From Francisella frigiditurris (GTDB lineage Bacteria > Pseudomonadota > Gammaproteobacteria > Francisellales > Francisellaceae), in assembly GCF_001880225.1 (NCBI RefSeq), contig NZ_CP009654.1, positions 1,791,435 through 1,855,434 of the forward strand: 64,000 nucleotides of DNA, read 5' to 3'. Below are positions 57,315 through 64,000 of this stretch, piece by piece. The notes under the pieces were generated by a model, which was not told where the DNA came from, did not search any database, and saw only the letters and a program-made list of their open reading frames with translations. How positions within the stretch are numbered: the first letter of the stretch is position 1; every line of letters begins with the position of its first letter. A program made the translations under genes and the position numbers.

Positions 57315-57427
57315 TAAAAATAGAAATAAGGAATAGAGAAATTATATCATTTTATTTTATAAGAATATGATGAAACTTCTATGAAATATTATTATAGCTA
57401 TATGAATTAAATTTATTATTTACTTGT

Positions 57428-58198
57428 CTAAAACTTTGTAATTAAAAAAGATAAAATACTTGCTCCAACCACAACTATAAAAACTGGCCTTACTAATTTA
57501 GCACCTTTTAATATGACCATCTTTGAACCCATAAACCCACCAGCAAAATTCCCAATAGCCATGATTATAGCCAACATAAAACTAACTTGACCAAAATATA
57601 AGAAGACTGATAAAGAAAAAATATTACTTTTTAAATTTAAGATTTTTGCATACCCTGACGCTTGCAGAAAAGTGTATCCAAGGAAATAAACTATTGCTAT
57701 AACCCAGAAATTACCTGTCCCTGGGCCAAAAAAACCATCATAAGCTCCCAGCATAAAACCAAATAAACTAAAGAATGCTAACTCTGACATTCTTTTTTTA
57801 CCTGGAGAGATACCTAAGTTTCTATTAAAAATAGAAAATAGAAATACGGCTACTAGAAGTACAGGAACAATATAGTTCATAAATTCATTATGAATAAAAA
57901 TAGCTAATAAAGTTCCAAAAACTGTGCCTACAAATCCCGTTGCTAGACCTCTAAAAACAGTTTTAAAATTTATTAATCCATTTCTCCAGTATTTATAAGT
58001 AGCAACTGAGGTACCTACTGTACTTTGAAATTTATTAGTTCCTAAAACTAAAGCGATTGGTAGACCTGTTATACTAAGCGCTGGAAGACTTATTAAGCCT
58101 CCACCACCAGCTATAGCATCTATAAATCCAGCCAAGAAACCCATGCAAATAAGATAAAAACAAAGAATATAGAAATGCTCAGAAAAAAATTCAACCAT
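57428..58198 (-). CDS. TauE/SafE-family membrane protein (YfcA-like)
   Basis: A 256-residue protein with eight hydrophobic segments. The first repeat has GFIDAIAGGGGLISLPAL and NKFQSTVGTSVATYKYWR, and the second GAYDGFFGPGTGNFW, matching the TauE/SafE (UPF0721) family, including YfcA. Relatives are proposed sulfite, sulfoacetate or other anion exporters. Substrate unknown. Stands alone between yadG and the cupin gene, 79 nt from the latter. Confidence 0.85.
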   Translation of the reverse strand: MVEFFSEHFYILCFYLICMGFLAGFIDAIAGGGGLISLPALSITGLPIALVLGTNKFQSTVGTSVATYKYWRNGLINFKTVFRGLATGFVGTVFGTLLAIFIHNEFMNYIVPVLLVAVFLFSIFNRNLGISPGKKRMSELAFFSLFGFMLGAYDGFFGPGTGNFWVIAIVYFLGYTFLQASGYAKILNLKSNIFSLSVFLYFGQVSFMLAIIMAIGNFAGGFMGSKMVILKGAKLVRPVFIVVVGASILSFLITKF

Positions 58199-58277
58199 TT
58201 TATAAAATATTTAATAAATATCAATCTAATAATACATAAGAATATTTAACTTAAATAGAAAATATTTATACCATAAA

Positions 58278-58589
58278 TCATTTTAACAAATGCACTGCTA
58301 GCCAAACTGTTGGACATTCCGTATATGTAACCCAATGCTTTACACCTTTAGGTATAAATAAATATTCTCCTGTATCTAAAGTATATTCTTTACTTTCTAA
58401 TATTAATTCAGCTCTACCACTTAAAACTAAAACCCATTCATCATGATCTTGAATATATGGATTATCTTTGGGCGTAACCTGACCATAAGATATTATTTTT
58501 TCAATATGTACACCCTCTTTCTTAAAAAGATCTATAAATATCTCTTCATCTGAATTACCACAACCTATTTCAAATATATTTTTACTCAT
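58278..58589 (-). CDS. Small cupin-domain protein
   Basis: A 103-residue single-domain cupin. The first cupin motif is partly seen as HDEWVLVLSGRAEL and the second as GEYLFIPKGVKHWVTY, whose His residues could bind a metal. Function unknown; single cupins of this type include various isomerase and sensor proteins. It starts 2 nt after the ParB-like gene, so the two are surely co-transcribed. Confidence 0.8.
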   Translation of the reverse strand: MSKNIFEIGCGNSDEEIFIDLFKKEGVHIEKIISYGQVTPKDNPYIQDHDEWVLVLSGRAELILESKEYTLDTGEYLFIPKGVKHWVTYTECPTVWLAVHLLK

Positions 58590-58591
58590 AA

Positions 58592-58981
58592 TTAGTCATA
58601 CTGAAGTTCATTAATATCAATATTAATATAGTCTGGCGGAATATCTTCTTTAAACTGAAAAACTTTTATCTCTTTTTCTCCTAAAATAATAGCTTTACAA
58701 ACTCTATGCATTCCATCCATCACTCTACCATCTTTACTTAAAATAATTGGGTAATCTAAATTGGCATCATTAATTAACTTAATATGCTCAATTAAACTAG
58801 CACAAGTAGGCTCACTATCACCAATTTCATACCAATAATTTTCATCAATCTCTTTGATTAAGGAGATAGATATTAATTTGGGGATCAGGTCTTTTGCTTT
58901 TTCAATTAATTTCAAAACATCCCAAACTAACAAATCGCCTTTTTCTGATTTTCTAAAATGATATTGTTTTCTAAGGTTCAT
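58592..58981 (-). CDS. Small ParB/sulfiredoxin-fold-like protein
   Basis: A 129-residue protein whose C-terminal half reads DYPIILSKDGRVMDGMHRVCKAI, recalling the ParB/Srx-like substrate-binding segment (xGxHRxxAA). N-terminal residues form helices without a recognised motif. Family members range from partition proteins to kinases and nucleases; this short stand-alone form is unassigned. It lies 3 nt after the tatD stop and 2 nt before the cupin gene, an unusual tight three-gene cluster. Confidence 0.5.
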   Translation of the reverse strand: MNLRKQYHFRKSEKGDLLVWDVLKLIEKAKDLIPKLISISLIKEIDENYWYEIGDSEPTCASLIEHIKLINDANLDYPIILSKDGRVMDGMHRVCKAIILGEKEIKVFQFKEDIPPDYINIDINELQYD

Positions 58982-58984
58982 AAA

Positions 58985-59752
58985 TTATATTCTAAAGACA
59001 TCGCATGTATTTTTATAAGTCTGCTTATGAATCATTTCTAAAGACTCATTTCTTAAGTTAGCCAAAAACTCTGCCACATACCTTACATACTCTGGATAAT
59101 TAGGCTTACCTCGAAACGGCACAGGTGTTAAATATGGCGCATCTGTTTCTATTAAAATTCTATCTAATGGTAATTTTTTAGCCACTTCTTGAATATCTTT
59201 TGCATTTTTAAAAGTTAATATCCCTGAAAAAGAAATGTACATACCCATATCAACAGCCTGTTTTGCCATATCATAATCCTCAGTAAAACAATGCAGTATA
59301 CCACCACATTTTTCTACATTTTCAGACTTTAATATACTTAGCGTATCTTCTTTTGCTGCTCTAGTGTGAACTATCACAGGTTTTTTTGTCTCTATACCTG
59401 CTTGAATGTGATTTACAAATTTCAATATCTGTTTATCTTTTGTACCCATATCGTTATAGTAAAAGTCTAAGCCAGTCTCACCTATAGCTACACATTTATG
59501 ATGTTGAGACATACTAATAATGTCTTCCACACTAGGCTGATATGTATCTAATTCACTAGGATGTACGCCAACAGAGAAAAATACATCTTCAAACTTTTCA
59601 GCAATATCCTGGATATCTGCTATCTCATGCCAAGCACAAGAAATTGATACAACCTTATCTACACCAGCACTTTTAGCATTTCTAATTACATTATCGAGAC
59701 TAGTATCCTCTAGCTTTAAATAATTAAGGTGGCAATGTGAATCTATTATCAT
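58985..59752 (-). CDS. TatD-family metal-dependent hydrolase (YcfH-like)
   Basis: A 255-residue TIM-barrel hydrolase, a likely DNase or exonuclease. Metal ligands are visible in DSHCHLN, the Glu in GETGLDFYY, the His in VIVHTRAA, the His in LHCFTED and the Asp in IETDAPYLTP. The last segment FRGKPNYPEYV is typical of YcfH/TatD proteins that usually follow metG in related genomes; here metG is divergent 1.6 kb away with a glycosyltransferase between. Its own start is ATG at 59752. Confidence 0.9.
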   Translation of the reverse strand: MIIDSHCHLNYLKLEDTSLDNVIRNAKSAGVDKVVSISCAWHEIADIQDIAEKFEDVFFSVGVHPSELDTYQPSVEDIISMSQHHKCVAIGETGLDFYYNDMGTKDKQILKFVNHIQAGIETKKPVIVHTRAAKEDTLSILKSENVEKCGGILHCFTEDYDMAKQAVDMGMYISFSGILTFKNAKDIQEVAKKLPLDRILIETDAPYLTPVPFRGKPNYPEYVRYVAEFLANLRNESLEMIHKQTYKNTCDVFRI

Positions 59753-59883
59753 ATAATTTTATTCTTTATTAGAAGTAATATAGTAACAAATAATAACACG
59801 AGTAATTTACTATATTAAAATTTACTTGTTTCTTAAATATAGCTAAAATCTATTTTACAAATACCAGTGAACTTATTATAGAA

Positions 59884-61305
59884 ATGTTTAAAAATAAACA
59901 CTTAACTATTTATTTATTTGGTTATCTCTTTATTTGGATAGCTTTAACTACTTTGTTTAACAACAAATATGCTATTGGTGCTAATGTTGTCGAGAACATG
60001 GTATGGTCTCATAACCTAAGCATAATGTATGATAAGCACCCTGGACTAGGTGCTTTTGTACTAAAAATATTTTCCTTTATAACATTTGACAACCCTATAC
60101 TAACCACAGTACTAGCCAGTGGCGCATGCATTCTGGTTGCTTTAATCTATACTTATAAAATAAGCAGACTATACTTCTCAAAAGAAGAGTCAACATTAAT
60201 AGTAATAGCAACAACGTTTAGTGCTTTTTATATTTTACGTTACTTCACACTATATAACCAAAACATAATCTTACTACCTTTTTGGGTTATGGCATCGTAC
60301 TATTTTTTATTAATACAAAGCAATAATAGCTATAGAAATTGGATTTTATTATCAATAGTCACAGCACTAGGTGTCTATGCTAAATTTGAGATACTTTTAC
60401 TATCTGGGATAATGTTCCTTTATATAGTTTTTACTTTCAAAAAAGAATATATATCAAAACTACTTGTTGCCGCTATTATATTTTTCTTAGCAATAACTCC
60501 AGCATTAATAGGAATCGCTAAACAAAATTACACGCCTATATTATGGATTTTTAGTGAAGCCAAAATAGCGGGGCACCAAGGCATCATTACTAAAATACTT
60601 ATCGGTCAGTTATATAATTTATTATTAATAGTCTATACAGCTGCTCCTTTATTAATAATTTTTATATTTATTAAAATCAAAAAAATAAGTTTTTCTAATT
60701 ACAAATTTTTATCAAATCTTAAGCATCCTTTAGTTGCAGTATGCTTATATCCATTATTTTTTGTTTTTATTTTACAAAGTTGTTATGGAACACTCCCAGA
60801 TGGCTGGGGCTTAGCTATATTATCTTTATTTTTACCGGGTATTTATAAACTACTAAACCTAGAAATAATAAAAACTATAAATTTCAAGAAATTAATATCT
60901 ATATTATTAATACTTCAATTAACAATATTCTCATCGTATACAATTGTAAAATACTTTAATGATGCATATGTTGATGAAAATACAGGAAATAGTTTAGCTA
61001 TTGAAGCAGATAGCTTTTGGAGCAAATATGACAATAGTCCAATCCCTTATGTTAGTGGCTATAGTGCTGACTACTTAGCTGCTTTTTCTAAGAGTAAGCC
61101 TATACTCCTAAGAGATTACAATACAGCTCCTAAAAATACAAAAGTTCTTATATCTATGCCGGGCTGTAATGGTTATGAAAAAAACATTGAGCAATCAGGA
61201 TTTAAAATATTAGATCAAGAATGTGTAAATATAAGCAGCATTAACAAATATCAAAATCAAACAAAAGAATTTTCTTTATTCATCATAGAAAAAATAGGCT
61301 CTTAA
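59884..61305 (+). CDS. Membrane glycosyltransferase, ArnT/PMT-like (GT39/83)
   Basis: A 473-residue protein with about ten to twelve hydrophobic segments and an extracytoplasmic C-terminal region. The loop after TM1 reads YDKHPGLGAFVLKI, equivalent to the KPPL segment of ArnT-like enzymes that use polyprenyl-phosphate sugars; acidic residues for catalysis are expected in the first loop, where VVENMVWSHNLS provides one candidate Glu. Relatives in Francisella add galactosamine or mannose to lipid A, but the substrate here is not known. Divergent from tatD and followed by metG in the same direction (92 nt). Confidence 0.75.
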   Translation: MFKNKHLTIYLFGYLFIWIALTTLFNNKYAIGANVVENMVWSHNLSIMYDKHPGLGAFVLKIFSFITFDNPILTTVLASGACILVALIYTYKISRLYFSKEESTLIVIATTFSAFYILRYFTLYNQNIILLPFWVMASYYFLLIQSNNSYRNWILLSIVTALGVYAKFEILLLSGIMFLYIVFTFKKEYISKLLVAAIIFFLAITPALIGIAKQNYTPILWIFSEAKIAGHQGIITKILIGQLYNLLLIVYTAAPLLIIFIFIKIKKISFSNYKFLSNLKHPLVAVCLYPLFFVFILQSCYGTLPDGWGLAILSLFLPGIYKLLNLEIIKTINFKKLISILLILQLTIFSSYTIVKYFNDAYVDENTGNSLAIEADSFWSKYDNSPIPYVSGYSADYLAAFSKSKPILLRDYNTAPKNTKVLISMPGCNGYEKNIEQSGFKILDQECVNISSINKYQNQTKEFSLFIIEKIGS

Positions 61306-61397
61306 CCTTCATAATTAACCATATAAAATTAAGCAAAAAATCTTTATAATATTTACCTAATTCAACGTTCTAGCTCTAAATAGATATTTATTAAATT

Positions 61398-63425
61398 ATG
61401 AGAAAAATATTAGTTACAAATGCTCTACCTTATGCCAATGGCCATCTTCATTTAGGGCATATGCTTGGTTATATTCAGTCAGATATCTGGGTAAGATTCC
61501 AGAAATTAAGAGGTAATGAATGTACTTTTGTTTGTGGTAGCGATACGCATGGCACTCCTATCATGCTAAAAGCTAAGAATCTTGGGATATTTCCAGAACA
61601 ACTAGTTAAAGAAATGTCTGCTAGCCACTTGAAAGATTTTCAAGATTTTGGAATTAATTTTGATAATTATCATTCAACACATAGTGAAGAAAATAGAGAG
61701 ATTGTAGAGGACATCTACAATAAACTTTTTGCTAAAGGCCTTATTGAAACTAAAGATATAGCTCAAGCTTATGATGAAGAAGCTAAAATGTTTCTACCTG
61801 ATAGATTTGTAAAAGGTATTTGTCCAAAATGTAAAGCTGAAGATCAGTATGGCGATAGTTGCGAGGTTTGTGGTGCAACTTATGATCCAACAGAACTTAT
61901 AAACCCTAAGTCAGTAGTTTCAGGTAAAACTCCTATCCAAAAAAGTTCTCAACACTTTTTCTTTAAGTTACCTGATTTACAAAATGAAATAGCTAACTGG
62001 ATAGATAACAATAAAAACCTCCAGCCTGAGGTTGCAAATAAACTTAAAGAATGGTTTGAGCAAGGCTTACAAAGTTGGGATATTTCTCGTGATGAGCCAT
62101 ACTTTGGTTTTGCAATACCAAACACTGATGGCAAAAAGTTTTTCTACGTATGGCTAGATGCTCCTATGGGTTATATTGCCAGCTATAAAAACTACTGCGA
62201 TAAAGTAGGAAAAGATTATAAAGAATACTGGTCAGCAGATTCTCAAGAGCAGACTGAGCTTTATCATTTCATTGGTAAAGATATTATATATTTCCATGCT
62301 TTATTTTGGCCTGCGATCTTAGAAGCTTCTGGTTACAAAACTCCAACTAGTATTTTTGCTAATGGCTTTTTAACTGTTAATGGTAAAAAAATGTCTAAAT
62401 CTAGAGGAACATTTATACAAGCAAGAACTTATTTAAACAATATAGACCCTGTCTACCTAAGATACTATTTTGCTTCTAGATTAACTGCTAGAACTGATGA
62501 TATCGACTTAAATCTTGAAGAATTTATAACTAAATCCAACTCGGATATTGTTGGAAAAGTTGTTAATATTGCTAGCCGTTGTGCTGGTTTTATATGCAAA
62601 AAATTTGATGCTACATTATCAAGTGAAATTTTTGACAAAGATCTAGAACAAGAGTTTAAAAACTCTCACTCAGCTATAACTGAAGCATTTGAAAAAAGAG
62701 AATTTGCTAATGCTGTAAGATTAATAATGGCTCTAGCAGATAAAGCTAATCAATTTATAGATTTCCATAAACCATGGCAATTAGCTAAAGAGGAAGGACA
62801 AGAACAAAAAGTTCATCAAGTATGCTCACAAGGTATAAATATGTTTAAAGTCTTAATAGCATATTTAAAACCTATAGTCCCAAGCATAGCCTCTAATGCT
62901 GAAGAATTTCTAAATTTGAATATAAGTGACTGGAGTCAAGCTCCAAATTTCTTAATAAATTATAAAATAAATAAATTTAAACCTTTAGCAAATCGCATTG
63001 AAAAAGAAAAGGTTGATCAAATCATGGAGGAAACAAAACAAATGTTAGCTGAAGAACAACCTCAAAAAGTAGAAGTAAAAGAATCTAAACTAGATTTAGC
63101 TCCTGAATGTAATATTGATGACTTCATGAGGGTTGACCTTAGAGTCGCTAAGATTGTAGAAGCTAGTCATGTGGAAGGCGCTGATAAATTACTTAGATTA
63201 TTACTAGATATTGGTGGTGTACAAAGACAAGTTTTTGCTGGAATAAAATCAGCTTACTCTCCAGAAGATCTTATTGGAAAACATACTGTTATGGTAGCTA
63301 ACTTAGCTCCTAGAAAGATGAAGTTTGGTTTATCTGAGGGAATGGTATTGGCTGCTGGAGATGGCAAAGGAATCTATATCCTAGAGCCACATGAAGGAGC
63401 TCAACCAGGCATGAGAGTTAAATAA
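61398..63425 (+). CDS. metG: Methionyl-tRNA synthetase
   Basis: Charges tRNA-Met. 675 residues, the dimeric E. coli-like form. The HIGH motif appears as HLHLGHML near residue 16, the zinc-knuckle CPKC..CEVC lies at about 147-163, and KMSKS is in [10 protein letters not shown] near residue 333. The C-terminal 100 residues are the EMAP/Trbp111 tRNA-binding domain ([19 protein letters not shown]). The 3' end overlaps the YciO-like gene by 8 nt. A TATAAT at 61345-61350 may be its -10 but no good -35 was seen. Confidence 0.97.
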   Translation: MRKILVTNALPYANGHLHLGHMLGYIQSDIWVRFQKLRGNECTFVCGSDTHGTPIMLKAKNLGIFPEQLVKEMSASHLKDFQDFGINFDNYHSTHSEENREIVEDIYNKLFAKGLIETKDIAQAYDEEAKMFLPDRFVKGICPKCKAEDQYGDSCEVCGATYDPTELINPKSVVSGKTPIQKSSQHFFFKLPDLQNEIANWIDNNKNLQPEVANKLKEWFEQGLQSWDISRDEPYFGFAIPNTDGKKFFYVWLDAPMGYIASYKNYCDKVGKDYKEYWSADSQEQTELYHFIGKDIIYFHALFWPAILEASGYKTPTSIFANGFLTVNGKKMSKSRGTFIQARTYLNNIDPVYLRYYFASRLTARTDDIDLNLEEFITKSNSDIVGKVVNIASRCAGFICKKFDATLSSEIFDKDLEQEFKNSHSAITEAFEKREFANAVRLIMALADKANQFIDFHKPWQLAKEEGQEQKVHQVCSQGINMFKVLIAYLKPIVPSIASNAEEFLNLNISDWSQAPNFLINYKINKFKPLANRIEKEKVDQIMEETKQMLAEEQPQKVEVKESKLDLAPECNIDDFMRVDLRVAKIVEASHVEGADKLLRLLLDIGGVQRQVFAGIKSAYSPEDLIGKHTVMVANLAPRKMKFGLSEGMVLAAGDGKGIYILEPHEGAQPGMRVK

Positions 63426-64000
63426 TATTATTTATATCACCGGCACCTTCTCGAAGAATACTAAAAGGCATTTCTAACATATCAACAACAGTTGTTGATT
63501 CAAAGCCACAATATTCAGATTCAATAACTAAACCTATATTATTCATAATGGTATTACTAATTTCTGAGCAATCTGTAACAACATTTTGTTCGCCTGGCAA
63601 AATAAAAGAGCTAGTAACTAATGGCTCACCTATTCTTGCAATAATATTTAATGGAACATAGTGAGTTGGGACTCTAATTCCTACAGTTTTCTTATTTTTT
63701 TTAACGAGCAATGATGAAACTTTCTTTGTAGCTAATAATATAAAAGTATATGCGCCAGGAGTACATCTTTTTAGTATTCTATAAGCATTATTATCAACCT
63801 TTGCATATTCTGATATTTCTGATAAATCTTTACAGATCAAGGTAAAGTTATGCTCACTATCTAAATCTCTAATCTTTCTTATTTTATCAATTGCTCTTTT
63901 AGATTTCATTTTACAAGCTAAGGAATACCCTGAATCTGTTGGTATAGCTACTACTCCATCATTATCAAGAACACTTACAATTTCTTCAAAGGCATTATCA
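63418..64000 (-). CDS. YciO/Sua5/YrdC-family protein, partial at right edge
   Basis: The C-terminal part of a Sua5-YciO-YrdC family protein; about 194 codons lie inside the window and the N-terminus is beyond the right edge. The conserved opening is visible as [15 protein letters not shown], then a Lys/Arg-rich stretch [13 protein letters not shown] and later [13 protein letters not shown] and GIRVPTH. The family includes threonylcarbamoyl-AMP synthase (TsaC); YciO-type members are paralogues of less certain role. An internal ATG at 63909 is not the true start, because the frame and conserved sequence continue upstream. Confidence 0.85.
   Translation of the reverse strand, partial: DNAFEEIVSVLDNDGVVAIPTDSGYSLACKMKSKRAIDKIRKIRDLDSEHNFTLICKDLSEISEYAKVDNNAYRILKRCTPGAYTFILLATKKVSSLLVKKNKKTVGIRVPTHYVPLNIIARIGEPLVTSSFILPGEQNVVTDCSEISNTIMNNIGLVIESEYCGFESTTVVDMLEMPFSILREGAGDINNII

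Noticed and set aside
61322..61350. Full promoter for metG
   Set aside because: TATAAT is present but no acceptable -35 at 16-18 nt; AT-rich sequence produces such boxes by chance.

Overview
The window looks like a chromosomal stretch of a Francisella-type gammaproteobacterium (Francisellaceae). This rests on the very low GC content, a strong bias to A/T-ending codons, short intergenic gaps, and the protein set: pgi, guaB, pepA-lptFG, a large lysine-decarboxylase-type enzyme, paired M16 peptidases and miaE. Genus is an inference from protein resemblance; no search was run.

Layout. 1-8.4 kb: a minus-strand run with a YgjP-like protein (cut by the left edge), a 5'-nucleotidase, pheA, an APC permease, alr, a POT-like transporter, a GST-like protein and a DUF3301 protein. 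8.5-16.1 kb: a DUF475/TerC-like membrane protein, a SerB-like phosphatase, a carotenoid oxygenase, a polyamine-type ABC transporter without a binding protein, and a zinc-cluster protein with a degenerate GGDEF domain that keeps an I-site. It converges on a PAS-PAS-PAS-GAF-GGDEF-EAL protein with a recent tandem PAS duplication. 19.1-24.9 kb: rplU-rpmA, secA, an LPP20-like lipoprotein overlapping a DciA-like small protein, and deoD. 25.0-26.5 kb: a decayed glucuronide locus (transporter and beta-glucuronidase pseudogenes). 26.5-37 kb: ftsH; the run thiamine pyrophosphokinase-pgi-pseudopilin-greA-uvrA; and an Orn/Lys/Arg decarboxylase.

37-47.6 kb: a small multiply frameshifted relic, a secreted or anchored protein of unknown function, guaB with a strong palindrome in its leader, pepA divergent from lptF-lptG, two M16-family proteins, rsmD and a TRIC-type channel. 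47.6-49.3 kb: a degraded IS66-family element with recognisable ends, broken transposase genes and one intact 344-codon passenger gene. It is bracketed by ~60-bp direct repeats carrying the 3' ends of both neighbouring genes. 49.3-64 kb: miaE, udp-cdd, two tRNA-Lys genes, a YdiJ-like dehydrogenase, an EamA transporter, yadG-yadH, a TauE/SafE protein, the tatD/ParB-like/cupin cluster, an ArnT-like glycosyltransferase, metG and a YciO-like protein cut by the right edge.

Most genes are housekeeping. The most unusual parts are the IS66-derived element with its passenger and long flanking repeats, the facing pair of c-di-GMP-type proteins, the DciA-like gene beside secA, and the pseudogenes. No CRISPR array, rRNA or prophage was seen.
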